DNA from: Geofilum rhodophaeum
GTDB lineage: Bacteria; Bacteroidota; Bacteroidia; Bacteroidales; Marinilabiliaceae
Assembly: GCF_002210225.1 (NCBI RefSeq)
Contig: NZ_MWUJ01000005.1
Location: 62,001-126,000 of the forward strand
Length of the DNA stretch: 64,000 nt
Reading direction: 5' to 3'
Shown piece by piece: positions 46,279 to 57,056 of this stretch. The notes below the pieces were generated by a model, which saw only the letters and a program-made list of their open reading frames with translations, did not search any database and was not told the origin of the DNA. Position 1 is the stretch's first letter. Each line of letters begins with the position of its first letter. Both the position numbers and the translations under genes were made by a program.

Positions 46279-48138
46279 ATGAATGCAGGATTTACGACCC
46301 TCGACTATATGATCTTTGTGGCTTACGCCCTGGTCATTATGTCCCTGGGGTTGTGGCTTTCGAGAACGAAAAAAGGGGAGGAGAAGAACTCAAAGGATTA
46401 CTTCCTGGCCGGGGGTACCTTATCCTGGTGGGCCATTGGAGCCTCTCTGATTGCCGCCAATATTTCGGCAGAGCACTTCATTGGTATGTCGGGTTCAGGT
46501 TTCCGCGTTGGACTGGGGATTGCTGCCTACGAATGGATTGCTGCCATCACGCTTATTTTGGTGGCTAAATTTTTGTTGCCCCAGATGATCGACAAGAAGA
46601 TTTTTACCATGCCTCAGTTTGCCAAAGAACGCTACGGCAAAGGGGTGAGCTTTTTCTTCTCTTTCTTCTGGCTGTTGGTTTATGTCTTTGTTAACCTGAC
46701 CTCTGTGGCCTGGCTGGGTGCTTTGGCTATGGAGCAAATTCTTGGGTTTCCCAAGGAATACGGCGTGCCGGCCCTGCTTCTTTTTGCCGGCGTTTACTCC
46801 ATCTATGGTGGTTTGAAGGCGGTAGCCTGGACCGATGTGATTCAAGTTGTTTTCCTGGTTGGTGGCGGACTCATTACCGCGTGGTTTGCGCTCGACGCCG
46901 TAGGTGGCGATGCTGGTGGCGCCGTTCAGGGTTTTGTCACCATTTTGCAAAAGGTGCGTGAGGTGCCTGAGGATTTGCACTTTAATATGATCATTGACCG
47001 GGATCTTAATGCCACGGTGTTTAAGGACTTGCCGGGACTGGCGGTTATTTTTGGTGCCATGTGGTTGACCAACCTGGGTTACTGGGGCTTTAACCAGTAC
47101 ATCATTCAAAAGGGTCTGGCCGCTAAGAACCTGAAAGAAGCTAAAAAGGGTCTGATTTTTGGGGCTTATTTGAAGATTTTGATTCCCATTATTGTGATTA
47201 TTCCGGGAATTACTGCTTATGTCTTGTTCAACCATCCCGATTTGCAGCATACCGTCAGCGGACTCGATGGAACCATCCAGGTGGCCGATGAGGCTTATCC
47301 CTGGTTGCTTAGGAACTTTGCTCCGGCCGGTATTCGCGGGTTGGCTTTCGCGGCTCTGGTAGCTGCGGTGGTTTCTTCGCTGGCTTCTATGCTGAACTCT
47401 ACTTCCACCATTTTTACACTGGACATTTATCGCGATATGCTGAACAAGCAGGCCAGTGAAAGGACCCTGGTAAAAGTGGGACGTATTACGGCTTTTGTAT
47501 CCTTGATCATTGCCATTATTACGGCTAAGCCCCTGTTGGGTGGTCTGGATCAGGCCTTTCAGTACATTCAGGAGTACACCGGCTTCATTTATCCGGGTGT
47601 GGTAGTGGTCTTTGGTATGGGACTGTTGTGGAAACGGGCGACCAACCGTGCGGCCTTGTGGACCACCATTGCAACCATTCCGGCCGGCATCATTATGAAG
47701 ATTGCCTTGCCCGATCTGCCTTTCATCATTCGCATGGGCTATGTATGTATCGTACTGATTGCCTTGGCCATTATTTTGGTGTTGACCGACAGCCACAAGG
47801 TGCCGGCCAAACCCTTGTCCGATGCCAATCGTAAGATGCAGCAACGTGGCGGTCTCTTCTTTGCAATTTTGGCTGGCGTGACTTTTGTGGCCGGTTTGAT
47901 TTGGGGTACGCCCTTGTTCGATTTTAATTTGTTGAACCTTGGTTTCGATTCCATCTTCATGTTCTCGGCTCTGTTGACTTTCCTATCTATTATTTTGTAT
48001 ACGAATGCCAACAGCGATAAGCAGGACGATAAGGCTTATGATTTTCAGCCCGAAATTTTTGCTACCGACGGCAAGTTTGCAGTCGGGGCTATGGGTATTG
48101 TAGTTATTATAGTAGCGCTTTACGCCTATTTCTGGTAG
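46279..48138 (+). CDS. Sodium/solute symporter (SGLT-type), probably arabinose uptake
   Basis: 619 residues, about 14 hydrophobic helices, SSS family. The N-terminal D-Y-F-L-A-G-G-T-L-S-W-W-A-I-G-A-S-L-I and the helix-2 end A-A-N-I-S-A-E-H-F-I-G-M are typical of the SGLT branch. The location between araA and araD makes L-arabinose the likely cargo; another pentose or galactose is possible. It uses the sodium gradient, which the membrane pyrophosphatase might help maintain. Confidence 0.85.
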   Translation: MNAGFTTLDYMIFVAYALVIMSLGLWLSRTKKGEEKNSKDYFLAGGTLSWWAIGASLIAANISAEHFIGMSGSGFRVGLGIAAYEWIAAITLILVAKFLLPQMIDKKIFTMPQFAKERYGKGVSFFFSFFWLLVYVFVNLTSVAWLGALAMEQILGFPKEYGVPALLLFAGVYSIYGGLKAVAWTDVIQVVFLVGGGLITAWFALDAVGGDAGGAVQGFVTILQKVREVPEDLHFNMIIDRDLNATVFKDLPGLAVIFGAMWLTNLGYWGFNQYIIQKGLAAKNLKEAKKGLIFGAYLKILIPIIVIIPGITAYVLFNHPDLQHTVSGLDGTIQVADEAYPWLLRNFAPAGIRGLAFAALVAAVVSSLASMLNSTSTIFTLDIYRDMLNKQASERTLVKVGRITAFVSLIIAIITAKPLLGGLDQAFQYIQEYTGFIYPGVVVVFGMGLLWKRATNRAALWTTIATIPAGIIMKIALPDLPFIIRMGYVCIVLIALAIILVLTDSHKVPAKPLSDANRKMQQRGGLFFAILAGVTFVAGLIWGTPLFDFNLLNLGFDSIFMFSALLTFLSIILYTNANSDKQDDKAYDFQPEIFATDGKFAVGAMGIVVIIVALYAYFW

Positions 48139-48150
48139 ACCTGAAAAGTG

Positions 48151-48189
48151 AGGGGTGCTGTCGGCCCCATGGTCGGCAGCACCCCTTTT
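48151..48189 (+). terminator. Terminator-like hairpin between the symporter gene and araD
   Basis: A 13-bp stem with one G-U pair and a 10-nt loop (48151-48163 with 48174-48186), followed by T. Placed 12 bases after the symporter stop. Confidence 0.65.
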
Positions 48190-48235
48190 CTTTGCGGTTT
48201 GTTTTCTGGTGTCAAAACTCTAAGTTGGTTAAGTT

Positions 48236-48919
48236 ATGTTAGAATCTTTAAAAGCAGAAGTCTGTCAGGCCAATCTGGACCTGGTGAAGCACGGACTCGT
48301 CATCTTTACCTGGGGCAATGTGAGTGCCATCGACCGGGCTTCCGGTCTGGTGGTGATTAAACCCAGCGGGGTGGCTTACGACGGCATGCATGCCGAGCAA
48401 ATGGTGGTGGTGGACCTCGAGGGCAAGGTGGTGGAAGGCAAGTTGAAACCTTCGTCCGATATGCCCACCCATGTGGCGCTTTACAAAGCCTTTCCGGAAA
48501 TTGGAGGGGTGGTACATACCCATTCTACCTATGGTACGGCCTGGGCGCAAGCCGGGTTGGATTTGCCCATAGTGGGCACTACCCATGCCGATTATTTTGC
48601 CAGCGACATTCCCTGTACCCGCGATATGACAGAAGAAGAGGTGAAGGGTGCTTATGAGAAAGAGACCGGTACGGTCATTATTGAGCGCTTCAAGGACTTA
48701 AATCCCAACCACATTCCTGGTGTGCTGGTGAAGAACCATGCCCCTTTTACCTGGGGTAAGGATGCCCACGATGCCGTGCACAACAGTGTGGTGCTGGAGC
48801 AGGTGGCTAAAATGGCCTATATCGGCAAAATGTTGAACCCGGGTATGGATATGAACGCTCACCTGACCACCAAGCATTTTGAGCGGAAACATGGGGCCAA
48901 TGCTTATTACGGACAATAA
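48236..48919 (+). CDS. araD: L-ribulose-5-phosphate 4-epimerase
   Basis: 227 residues, class II aldolase/AraD family. N-x-S-A-I-D near the N-terminus, H-V-A-L-Y, the zinc-binding H-T-H-S-T-Y-G-T and the C-terminal [12 protein letters not shown] are visible. It makes D-xylulose 5-phosphate for the pentose phosphate pathway. Confidence 0.95.
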   Translation: MLESLKAEVCQANLDLVKHGLVIFTWGNVSAIDRASGLVVIKPSGVAYDGMHAEQMVVVDLEGKVVEGKLKPSSDMPTHVALYKAFPEIGGVVHTHSTYGTAWAQAGLDLPIVGTTHADYFASDIPCTRDMTEEEVKGAYEKETGTVIIERFKDLNPNHIPGVLVKNHAPFTWGKDAHDAVHNSVVLEQVAKMAYIGKMLNPGMDMNAHLTTKHFERKHGANAYYGQ

Positions 48920-48978
48920 GCGTCCTTTGGGAATAGAAACTAACCTGGGGCCTTTGGGGTGCCCATAAATAAAATACC

Positions 48979-50652
48979 ATGTCGGAAAAAAAATATGTAA
49001 TCGGACTCGATTATGGCTCAGATTCTGCCCGGGCCGTTATCGTAGAAGCCCTTACGGGCGAAGAAATCGCATCGGCAGTGAAACACTATCCCCGCTGGAT
49101 GGAGGGGAAGTATTGTGTGCCCGCCAAGGACCAATATCGTCAACATCCGCAGGACTACATTGATGTAATGGAGTACATCATTAAGGAGTCGCTGGCGCAA
49201 GCCGGACCAGAGGTGGCTAAAAATGTCGTAGGGATGTCGTTCGACACTACGGGCAGCACCCCTGTTTTTGTGAATGAAGAGGGGGTGCCTCTGGCCATGT
49301 TGCCTGAGTTTGCCGAAAATCCCAACGCCATGTTTGTGTTGTGGAAGGACCATACTGCGGTAAAAGAAGCTGCTGAGATCAACGAGCTGGCACAAAAGTA
49401 TAAAATTGACTATACCCAGTACGAGGGCGGCATTTATTCTTCGGAATGGGTGTGGGCCAAGGCCTTACACGTATTGCGCAGCGACGAGTCGGTACGAAAG
49501 GCTGCTTATTCGTGGATAGAGCATTGCGATTGGATGCCCGCCTTGATTACCGGTACACAAAAGCCTGCTGAGGTGGTTCGCAGTCGCTGTGCAGCGGGGC
49601 ACAAAGCCATGTGGCTGGAGGCCTGGGGTGGTTTGCCCGAGGAGGAGTTTTTAACGACCCTGGATCCCTTGTTGAAGGGCTACCGCGACCGCTTGTATAA
49701 GGATACTTATACCAGCGACGTTAAGGTGGGCCACCTTACTGAGGAATGGGCCCAGCGCCTGGGTCTGAGCACTGAGGTGGCTGTGGGTGTTGGTGCTTTC
49801 GACTGTCACATGGGTGCCGTAGGGGGGGAAGTAACCCCCAACGTTCTGGCACGTGCCATTGGTACTTCCACCTGCGACATAATGATTGCTCCTTATGAGC
49901 AGATTGGCGATAAGCTGATTGCCGGTATTTGTGGTCAGGTAGATGGTTCGGTTATTCCCGGCTACGTGGGTCTGGAGGCTGGCCAGTCGGCTTTTGGCGA
50001 CTTATATGCCTGGTTCAAGCGGGTAATTGCCTGGCCCTTGGACAATATTTTGGCCAACACGACTCTGGTCGATGCGGAAACGCGCGCCAAGCTGATTGAA
50101 GAAACCGAAGCGAAAATCATTCCCCAGCTCTCGGAGGCCGCCATGCAAATTCCGATGGAAGAATCTACCGTTCTTGCGGTCGACTGGATGAATGGTCGCC
50201 GCACGCCGGATGCCAGTCAGGAAGTGACCGGAACCATTGCGGGACTTAAACTGGGTACCGATGCGCCGCGCATTTTCAGAGCCTTGGTGGAAGCCACTGC
50301 CTTTGGTTCCAAAGCCATTGTAGATCGTTTTGCCCGGGAAGGTGTATTGCTCGAAGGCATCATTGGTCTGGGTGGTGTGGCCAAGAAGTCGCCTTTTGTC
50401 ATGCAGACCCTGGCCGATGTGCTGAACATGCCCATTAAGGTGGCACGCACCGTGGAGACCTGTGCCTTTGGTGCCGCGATGTTTGCTTCGGTGGCTGCCG
50501 GTGTGCATCAGCGTGTAGAGGATGCCCAAAAGGCAATGGGGCAGGGTTTTGAAAAGGAATATACGCCCAATCCTGAGCGTGTAAAGGCTTATGCTGCCAT
50601 TTATGAAAAGTACGCCAAGCTGGGTGCTTTTACCGAGCAGGAAAAATTGTAG
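48979..50652 (+). CDS. araB: Ribulokinase
   Basis: 557 residues, FGGY carbohydrate kinase family. The ATP-binding G-L-D-Y-G-S-D-S-A-R near the N-terminus, G-A-F-D-C-H-M-G-A-V-G in the centre and G-G-V-A-K-K-S at the end are visible. It phosphorylates L-ribulose. It is last in the operon and is followed by a strong terminator. Confidence 0.95.
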   Translation: MSEKKYVIGLDYGSDSARAVIVEALTGEEIASAVKHYPRWMEGKYCVPAKDQYRQHPQDYIDVMEYIIKESLAQAGPEVAKNVVGMSFDTTGSTPVFVNEEGVPLAMLPEFAENPNAMFVLWKDHTAVKEAAEINELAQKYKIDYTQYEGGIYSSEWVWAKALHVLRSDESVRKAAYSWIEHCDWMPALITGTQKPAEVVRSRCAAGHKAMWLEAWGGLPEEEFLTTLDPLLKGYRDRLYKDTYTSDVKVGHLTEEWAQRLGLSTEVAVGVGAFDCHMGAVGGEVTPNVLARAIGTSTCDIMIAPYEQIGDKLIAGICGQVDGSVIPGYVGLEAGQSAFGDLYAWFKRVIAWPLDNILANTTLVDAETRAKLIEETEAKIIPQLSEAAMQIPMEESTVLAVDWMNGRRTPDASQEVTGTIAGLKLGTDAPRIFRALVEATAFGSKAIVDRFAREGVLLEGIIGLGGVAKKSPFVMQTLADVLNMPIKVARTVETCAFGAAMFASVAAGVHQRVEDAQKAMGQGFEKEYTPNPERVKAYAAIYEKYAKLGAFTEQEKL

Positions 50653-50699
50653 TTTGTTTTCAGGAGGCGAAGCCTTCTGAGCGAACATTCTGTTACCAG

Positions 50700-50732
50700 C
50701 AGCGCCAGGCAAAGCCTGGCGCTGTTTTTTTT
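50700..50732 (+). terminator. Terminator of the arabinose operon
   Basis: A perfect 11-bp GC-rich stem, AAA loop, then eight T (50725-50732). Textbook intrinsic terminator. Confidence 0.93.
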
Positions 50733-50763
50733 GTGCTGCTTTGGTTAGGGGCCTGTCTCGTGC

Positions 50764-51528
50764 TTACTGGCCCACATCAAAGGTTCTGCGGCGAAGAATA
50801 AAGTCGTCGCCCAGATACACCCGTCGCACATCCGGATCCTCGGCCAACTCCTCGGCACTGCCCGCTTTCATGATGTTGCCCTCGAACAGGAGGTAGGCGC
50901 GGTCGGTAATCGACAGGGTTTCGTGTACGTTGTGATCGGTAATCAATATGCCGATGTTCTTGTATTTGAGCTTGGCAACGATTTCCTGGATGTCGCGCAC
51001 TGCAATGGGATCTACCCCGGCAAAGGGTTCATCGAGCAAAATAAACTTTGGGTTGATGGCCAGGGCGCGGGCAATTTCGGTGCGCCGGCGTTCTCCCCCG
51101 GAGAGCTGTATGCCCTTGCTCTTGCGAATGTGGGTGAGACTGAACTCTTCAAGCAATTCTTCGGTCCGCCTTTTTTGGTACTCTTTGGGGAATTTGGTCA
51201 TCTCCAACACCGCCTTAATGTTGTCTTCCACACTCAAATTACGGAAAACACTGGCTTCCTGAGCCAGGTAGCCGACCCCTTTCTGGGCCCGCCGGTACAC
51301 CGGTTCGTTGGTAATCACCTGGTCGTTCAGGAAAATCTCCCCCTCGTTGGGTGCTATGAGTCCCACCATCATATAAAAAGTCGTGGTTTTACCCGCTCCG
51401 TTGGGACCCAGCAGTCCCACAATTTCTCCTTGTCGCACCTCTACCGACACGCCTTTAACCACCGTGCGGTTTTTGTATCGCTTTACCAGGTTTTTGGTGT
51501 GCAGCAGCAAACCCTCTTCTTTCTCCAT
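50764..51528 (-). CDS. lptB: LPS export ABC transporter ATP-binding protein
   Basis: 254 residues from the ATG at 51528; the frame upstream overlaps tatC and is not used. Walker A G-P-N-G-A-G-K-T, then F-Y-M-M-V-G, the signature L-S-G-G-E-R-R-R, and Walker [14 protein letters not shown]. The G-A-G-K-T-T-T-F and F-A-G-V-D-P-I pattern is specific to LptB rather than to the LivF/LivG branch. It drives LPS transport with LptFG. It is 10 bases downstream of tatC. Confidence 0.93.
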   Translation of the reverse strand: MEKEEGLLLHTKNLVKRYKNRTVVKGVSVEVRQGEIVGLLGPNGAGKTTTFYMMVGLIAPNEGEIFLNDQVITNEPVYRRAQKGVGYLAQEASVFRNLSVEDNIKAVLEMTKFPKEYQKRRTEELLEEFSLTHIRKSKGIQLSGGERRRTEIARALAINPKFILLDEPFAGVDPIAVRDIQEIVAKLKYKNIGILITDHNVHETLSITDRAYLLFEGNIMKAGSAEELAEDPDVRRVYLGDDFILRRRTFDVGQ

Positions 51529-51538
51529 TTTATATGTG

Positions 51539-52354
51539 TTATGCGTTGCTTTCTTTTGCTCTTTTACGTTCCACTCTTGCTGCAATAATAATACCACCTT
51601 CGTACAGCAACAGGAGGGGCAGGCAAACCAGCAGCTGACTGATGACATCCGGTGGCGTAATAATGGCTGCCAGGGCCAGGGTCAACACGATGGCGTGCCG
51701 CCGGTATTTTTTTAGGAAGCCGGTGCTGACGAGTCCCACCTTACTCAAAAAATAAATGAACACCGGCAGTTCAAACATAAAGCCGGTGGCCAGTACAATG
51801 GAACTTACGGTGGAAACGTAGGAGCCAAAGTTAATGATGTTTTCGACACGGGCACTCACCTGGTAGCTGCCCAGGAAGTAAACCGACAGGGGGGCAATGA
51901 CGAAATAGGCAAAGAGTATGCCCACCGAGAACAGCAGACTGGCGGCCAGGATGGCGCCGCGACTGTGGCGTACCTCGTTCTCGTAGAGTGCCGGACGGAT
52001 GAAACGCCAGAACTCGTAGAAGATGTAGGGGAAGGCCAGAGTAGCTCCTGCCAGAAAGGCCACCCAAATGTGCATGGTAAACTGCCCGGCCAGCTGGATG
52101 TTTTGGAAGGACAACTGAACCGGATTGATGCAAAGTGCCGGCATTTGCGCCCATTCGGCCACACGGCACAACAGTCGGTTGGTCAGGAAGTCGGGCCGAC
52201 TGGGGCCGAGGAGTACCGTGTCGAACACCAGATCCTTGAAAACAAAGGCCAGTACCGCCAAGACGAGTACCGCCATAAAGGAGCGGATGAGGTGCCACCT
52301 GAGTTCTTCGAGGTGGTCGAGAAAGGACATATCTGAGTTGGTGTTCGCTGGCAT
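51539..52354 (-). CDS. tatC: Twin-arginine translocase subunit TatC
   Basis: 271 residues with six hydrophobic helices. The N-terminal cytosolic signature [11 protein letters not shown] is intact; it starts at residue 9, so an ATG there is an alternative start. P-x-L-Y-E-N-E near the middle is conserved. It is the receptor for folded, twin-arginine cargo. Gene order tatC-lptB on this strand. Confidence 0.93.
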   Translation of the reverse strand: MPANTNSDMSFLDHLEELRWHLIRSFMAVLVLAVLAFVFKDLVFDTVLLGPSRPDFLTNRLLCRVAEWAQMPALCINPVQLSFQNIQLAGQFTMHIWVAFLAGATLAFPYIFYEFWRFIRPALYENEVRHSRGAILAASLLFSVGILFAYFVIAPLSVYFLGSYQVSARVENIINFGSYVSTVSSIVLATGFMFELPVFIYFLSKVGLVSTGFLKKYRRHAIVLTLALAAIITPPDVISQLLVCLPLLLLYEGGIIIAARVERKRAKESNA

Positions 52355-52397
52355 ACCGGCTGCAGAGTTGGAAAACCTTGCTAAAATAGTGAATGTG

Positions 52398-52425
52398 CAA
52401 AGATAAGGCCTAATTTCGAAGCAAA
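52398..52425 (-). promoter_or_regulatory. Promoter of tatC-lptB
   Basis: On the minus strand, TTTG (52422-52425) and an exact TATCTTTG (52398-52405) are 16 bases apart, a little short. About 45 bases before the tatC start. Confidence 0.5.
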
Positions 52426-52612
52426 AAATGTTCCGGCACCCTGCGGGGATTTAATAAAATTTCACAAAGCGCTTGATTTCACGGAGGCAGCGGCTTATCT
52501 TGTTAAGTATTTGTATTACAGTGTGGTGTTTGTTGTACACAGGCGGGTGCTTTCCTTGTGTACTCTGCTTTTAAACACCTAATAAGATGCTGTTAATGTG
52601 GAACAAAAGCCG

Positions 52613-52620
52613 TACTTTTG
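52613..52620 (+). promoter_or_regulatory. -7 element of the mutase operon
   Basis: Exact TACTTTTG, 34 bases before the start codon of the small subunit gene; the -33 position has only a weak match. The 200 bases before it hold nothing else that I recognise. Confidence 0.5.
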
Positions 52621-52654
52621 CCGGCTGTAAATTGTATTATAAAACAGTTACATT

Positions 52655-54514
52655 ATGGCAGATAAATCAAATCAACCGCTGTTCAGCGATTTTGCTCCCG
52701 TAACAACGCAGGAGTGGATGGACAAGATAACAGCGGATCTCAAAGGGGCCGATTTTGAAAAGAAGCTCGTTTGGAGAACCAACGAAGGGTTCAGCGTACG
52801 TCCTTTTTACCGTGAGGAAGACCTGGAGCAGGTGAAGTACCTGGATACACTTCCGGGTGAATACCCTTATGTGCGGGGAACCAAAACTTCGAACAAATGG
52901 CTGGTTCGTCAGGACCTTGTGGTGAGCGATGTGGCTGTTGCCAATGAGAAGGCGCTGACCTTGCTGACCAAAGGCGTGACTTCACTGGGTTTTCGCTTCG
53001 AGGACGAGGCGCTGATAAGCGAAGCCAATCTTCAAGTTTTGCTGAAGAATATTCTGTCGAACGAGGTGGAGCTGAATTTTTCCGCTGCGCACGGCAACGA
53101 TAAGCTGTTAAAAGCTGTTGTGGCTGCATTTAAGGCACAGAATCGCGACCTGGCTGCCGTTCAGGGGTCTTTCGACATAGATCCGCTGGGTGCTTTGACC
53201 ATCGACGGGCGCCTTTGCGAAAGCAGCGAGAAAACCATGGACTTTGTGGCTGACCTGGTGAAGGAAGCCAAAGTACTGCCCGCCTTTCAGGTGGTGAACG
53301 TTAATGGTAAGCATTTTGGCAACGCCGGTGCCACCATTGTGCAGGAGTTGGCCTTTGCCTTATCGGCCGGCAGCGAATACCTTTCGCAACTGACTGAGCG
53401 TGGATTGACGGTCAACGAAGCCGCTAAGAGTCTGCGTTTCACTTTAAGCGTAGGGTCCAATTACTTTATGGAAATTGCCAAGCTTCGCGCCGGTCGTTTG
53501 TTGTGGTCCAGTATCGTAAGCGCTTTTAAGCCTGCCGGTAATGAGGCCGCCAAAATGTTGGTGCATTGTGAGACTTCCGAGTTCAATAAGACGGTTTACG
53601 ATCCTTATGTAAATATGCTGCGTACCCAAACAGAAGCCATGTCGGCCGCCATTGGCGCCTGTCATTCGCTTACGGTGCAGCCCTTCGATAAGGTGTTCCG
53701 CACCCCCAATGAGTTCAGCGAGCGCATCGCCCGCAACCAGCAATTGCTGTTGAAGGAAGAATCGTATCTGAGTATGATTGTTGATCCGGGTGCGGGCAGC
53801 TATTACATCGAAAACCTGACCGACAGCATTGCTTCTGAGGCCTGGAAGCTCTTCCTGGCTGTAGAAGAAAAGGGTGGTTATTTGAAGGCTTTGCAAGCCG
53901 GATTCATTCAAGGCGAGGTTAAGGCTTCGGCGCAACAGCGCGCCAAAGCGGTGGCCGCTCGCAAGGAGATTTTCCTGGGGACCAACCAGTATCCCAATGC
54001 TTCGGACAGCATGGCCGACTCGGTGGATGCTGCGGTAATGAGGTCCATAGCACCTGAAGCCGGGGAGGTAGAACCCCTGCGTTTGTTCCGGGGAGCTGAA
54101 GCTTTTGAGGACTTGCGTATGGCTACCGAGAAGGCCGCCAAGCGTCCCAAAGTGTTTATGCTCACCTACGGCAATCTGGCCATGCGTTTGGCCCGTTCGC
54201 AGTTTTCGGGCAATTTCTTTGGCTGTGCCGGTTACGAAATCATCGACAACCTTGGTTTTGCTGCGGTTAAAGAGGGTACAGATGCCGCACTGAAAGCCGG
54301 TGCCGATATTGTGGTCTTGTGCTCCTCGGACGAGGAATACAGCACTGCAGCTCCCGAAGCCTACGAAGCGCTTAAAGGTAAAGCCCACCTGGTGGTGGCC
54401 GGTGCTCCCGCCTGCATGGAGGAACTCAAAGCTAAGGGCATTGAGCACTTCATTCATGTGCGCAGCAATGTGCTGGAGACTTTGCAGGGATTTAACAAGG
54501 CACTGGGAATCTAA
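52655..54514 (+). CDS. mutA: Methylmalonyl-CoA mutase, small subunit
   Basis: 619 residues. The N-terminal TIM barrel is related to the large subunit, but the C-terminal flavodoxin-like B12 domain lacks the D-x-H-x-x-G cobalamin ligand, as expected of the non-catalytic beta subunit. Conserved L-R-A-G-R-L-L-W and I-G-A-C-H-S-L-T-V appear in the barrel. It forms a heterodimer with MutB, 14 bases downstream. The pathway is succinate-propionate interconversion. Confidence 0.94.
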   Translation: MADKSNQPLFSDFAPVTTQEWMDKITADLKGADFEKKLVWRTNEGFSVRPFYREEDLEQVKYLDTLPGEYPYVRGTKTSNKWLVRQDLVVSDVAVANEKALTLLTKGVTSLGFRFEDEALISEANLQVLLKNILSNEVELNFSAAHGNDKLLKAVVAAFKAQNRDLAAVQGSFDIDPLGALTIDGRLCESSEKTMDFVADLVKEAKVLPAFQVVNVNGKHFGNAGATIVQELAFALSAGSEYLSQLTERGLTVNEAAKSLRFTLSVGSNYFMEIAKLRAGRLLWSSIVSAFKPAGNEAAKMLVHCETSEFNKTVYDPYVNMLRTQTEAMSAAIGACHSLTVQPFDKVFRTPNEFSERIARNQQLLLKEESYLSMIVDPGAGSYYIENLTDSIASEAWKLFLAVEEKGGYLKALQAGFIQGEVKASAQQRAKAVAARKEIFLGTNQYPNASDSMADSVDAAVMRSIAPEAGEVEPLRLFRGAEAFEDLRMATEKAAKRPKVFMLTYGNLAMRLARSQFSGNFFGCAGYEIIDNLGFAAVKEGTDAALKAGADIVVLCSSDEEYSTAAPEAYEALKGKAHLVVAGAPACMEELKAKGIEHFIHVRSNVLETLQGFNKALGI

Positions 54515-54528
54515 AAACACAAACGATT

Positions 54529-56682
54529 ATGAAACCGGATTTTTCAAAAATAACTTTCAAAAAAGAGCCCTGTGCTGCTTCGGCGGGCGACTGGGCCAAG
54601 AAAAACGGGATTAAGAAGGACTGGGTGACCCCCGAACAGATTCCCGTTAAGCCTGTTTATACCAAGGAAGATTTGGCCGGCATGGAGCATTTGAATTATG
54701 CTGCCGGTCTGCCCCCCTTCCTGCGCGGCCCCTATTCGGGCATGTACGCCATGCGTCCCTGGACCATCCGTCAGTATGCCGGCTTTTCTACTGCTGAAGA
54801 GTCGAACGCCTTTTACCGGCGCAACCTGGCAGCGGGTCAAAAAGGCCTTTCAGTGGCTTTTGACCTGGCTACACACCGGGGCTACGACTCCGACCACGAG
54901 CGGGTAGTGGGTGATGTGGGTAAGGCCGGTGTGGCCATCGACTCCATCCTCGATATGAAGGTGCTCTTCGACGGCATTCCCCTCGACAAAATGTCGGTGT
55001 CTATGACCATGAACGGCGCCGTGTTGCCCGTAATGGCTTTTTACATTGTGGCCGGATTGGAGCAGGGTTGTAAGCTGGAAGATATGGCCGGAACCATTCA
55101 GAACGACATTCTGAAGGAGTTTATGGTGCGGAATACCTACATCTATCCTCCGGAGTTCTCCATGAAGATCATCGCCGATATTTTTGAGTACACCTCTAAG
55201 AATATGCCGAAGTTCAACAGCATCTCCATTTCGGGTTACCACATGCAGGAGGCCGGAGCTACTGCCGACATTGAGTTGGCTTATACGCTGGCCGATGGTT
55301 TGGAGTACCTGCGAGCCGGTGTTAATGCCGGTATGAATGTGGATGCTTTTGCACCGCGCTTGTCCTTTTTCTGGGCCGTGGGCATGAACCACTTTATGGA
55401 AATTGCCAAGATGCGCGCTGCCCGTATGCTGTGGGCCAAGATTGTGAAGCAGTTTGGTCCCAAAAATCCCAAGTCGCTGGCTTTGCGCACGCACTCGCAG
55501 ACTTCGGGCTGGTCGCTGACCGAGCAGGATCCTTTCAACAACGTAGGGCGTACCTGTATTGAGGCGATGGCCGCTGCCCTGGGACACACCCAGTCGCTGC
55601 ACACCAATGCCCTCGATGAGGCGATTGCTTTGCCCACCGATTTCTCTGCGCGTATTGCCCGTAATACCCAGATTTACATTCAGGAGGAAACCCAGATTTG
55701 TAAGGCTATTGATCCCTGGGCCGGCTCTTATTATGTGGAGTCGTTGACCAAGGAACTGGCCGATAAGGCCTGGGCGTTGATTCAGGAAGTGGAAGAAATG
55801 GGTGGAATGGCCAAGGCCATAGAGACCGGTCTGCCCAAAATGCGTATCGAAGAGGCGGCTGCCCGTACTCAGGCGAAGATCGACAGTGGCAAGCAAATTA
55901 TCGTGGGTACCAACCGTTACCGTCTGGAAAAGGAAGACCCCATCGATATTTTGGATGTGGACAACGCAGCGGTGCGTAAGTCTCAGATTGAGCGCCTGAA
56001 AAAATTGCGTGCTGAGCGTAATGAGGCAGAGGTGCAGGCTGCTTTGGAAGCCATTACCGAGTGTGTGAAAACCGGTAAAGGCAACCTCCTTGAACTGGCT
56101 GTTGATGCCGCTCAAAAGCGTGCCTCTTTGGGCGAGATTTCTTATGCATGTGAAAAAGAAGTAGGAAGATACAAGGCTGTGATACGATCTATCAATGGAG
56201 TTTACTCCTCGGAGGCAGGAGACGACAATGTGTTTGAGCAAGCTCAGGCGCTGGCGCGCAAATTTGCCGAAGTTGAAGGCCGTCAGCCCCGCATTATGGT
56301 GGCCAAGATGGGCCAGGACGGACACGACCGCGGAGCCAAAGTGGTGGCTACAGGTTATGCCGACATTGGTTTCGACGTGGACATGGGTCCCTTGTTCCAA
56401 ACCCCTGCCGAAGCAGCCAAGCAGGCTGTGGAAAACGATGTGCACGTATTGGGTGTTTCTTCCCTGGCTGCGGGCCACAAGACCCTGGTCCCCCAGGTGA
56501 TTGCTGAGCTTAAGAAGCTGGGACGCGAAGACATTATGGTGATTGCCGGAGGGGTTATTCCTCATCAGGATTACCAGTTCCTGTACGATGCCGGCGTAGT
56601 GGGCATTTTTGGTCCCGGTACCTCTGTGGCCCAGGCAGCTGTTGATATTTTGAATTTGTTGCTGCAAATGCGTGAGGCCTAG
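54529..56682 (+). CDS. mutB: Methylmalonyl-CoA mutase, large subunit
   Basis: 717 residues. The substrate barrel has [12 protein letters not shown], and the C-terminal B12-binding domain contains [12 protein letters not shown] with the cobalamin-ligand His, plus G-V-S-S-L-A-A-G-H and G-G-V-I-P. It interconverts (R)-methylmalonyl-CoA and succinyl-CoA using adenosylcobalamin. A MeaB-type chaperone or epimerase is not next to it. Confidence 0.96.
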   Translation: MKPDFSKITFKKEPCAASAGDWAKKNGIKKDWVTPEQIPVKPVYTKEDLAGMEHLNYAAGLPPFLRGPYSGMYAMRPWTIRQYAGFSTAEESNAFYRRNLAAGQKGLSVAFDLATHRGYDSDHERVVGDVGKAGVAIDSILDMKVLFDGIPLDKMSVSMTMNGAVLPVMAFYIVAGLEQGCKLEDMAGTIQNDILKEFMVRNTYIYPPEFSMKIIADIFEYTSKNMPKFNSISISGYHMQEAGATADIELAYTLADGLEYLRAGVNAGMNVDAFAPRLSFFWAVGMNHFMEIAKMRAARMLWAKIVKQFGPKNPKSLALRTHSQTSGWSLTEQDPFNNVGRTCIEAMAAALGHTQSLHTNALDEAIALPTDFSARIARNTQIYIQEETQICKAIDPWAGSYYVESLTKELADKAWALIQEVEEMGGMAKAIETGLPKMRIEEAAARTQAKIDSGKQIIVGTNRYRLEKEDPIDILDVDNAAVRKSQIERLKKLRAERNEAEVQAALEAITECVKTGKGNLLELAVDAAQKRASLGEISYACEKEVGRYKAVIRSINGVYSSEAGDDNVFEQAQALARKFAEVEGRQPRIMVAKMGQDGHDRGAKVVATGYADIGFDVDMGPLFQTPAEAAKQAVENDVHVLGVSSLAAGHKTLVPQVIAELKKLGREDIMVIAGGVIPHQDYQFLYDAGVVGIFGPGTSVAQAAVDILNLLLQMREA

Positions 56683-56759
56683 GCCTTCTGAGCAAGGACT
56701 AAAAGATTCGAAGTACTTCAAGGGAAGGGAGCAAAATATTTGCTGCCTTCCCTTTGATT

Positions 56760-56794
56760 TTTGTTGCAGGGGAAGATTTTTATGCTTAATTTTG
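56760..56794 (+). promoter_or_regulatory. Promoter of tRNA-Leu
   Basis: TTTG (56760-56763) and an exact TAATTTTG (56787-56794), 23 bases apart, 13 bases before the tRNA. Confidence 0.6.
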
Positions 56795-56807
56795 CCCCGC
56801 ATTTCCA

Positions 56808-56889
56808 GCGGACGTGGCGTAATTGGTAGCCGCGCCAGACTTAGGATCTGGTGCCGAAAGGCGTGGGGGTTCGAGTCCCTTCGTCCGCA
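56808..56889 (+). tRNA. tRNA-Leu (TAG)
   Basis: An 82-nt class II tRNA. Acceptor stem GCGGACG/CGTCCGC is perfect, discriminator A, anticodon stem CCAGA/TCTGG with loop CTTAGGA (anticodon TAG), a long variable arm, and T loop TTCGAGT. CCA is not encoded. Confidence 0.95.
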
Positions 56890-56902
56890 CTAAAAAAGAA
56901 GG

Positions 56903-56947
56903 AAAAACCGCCTTGCTAACGATTTTGATCGCGAGTAGGCGGTTTTT
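56903..56947 (+). terminator. Terminator after tRNA-Leu
   Basis: An 11-bp stem (56903-56913 with 56937-56947) with a 23-nt loop ending in five T, 13 bases after the tRNA. Confidence 0.7.
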
Positions 56948-56988
56948 AAGTATTGGAGGCGCCGATGGAAAGAATGCTGCGCGGGATG

Positions 56989-57019
56989 TTGTTACATTCT
57001 AAATGCTTCATTATCTTTG
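56989..57019 (+). promoter_or_regulatory. Promoter of tig
   Basis: TTG (56989-56991) and an exact TATCTTTG (57012-57019) are 20 bases apart; the tig start codon follows 37 bases later. Confidence 0.6.
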
Positions 57020-57056
57020 CGCTCTCTTATTTCATTTATTATTTAACAGAACGCTG

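Noticed and set aside
46495-47844. Long minus-strand frame inside the symporter gene
   Set aside because: It is antisense to a clear membrane transporter and its translation is rich in Gln, His, Asn and Arg, typical of shadow frames. The same holds for long antisense frames in the mutB, clpX and hppA genes.
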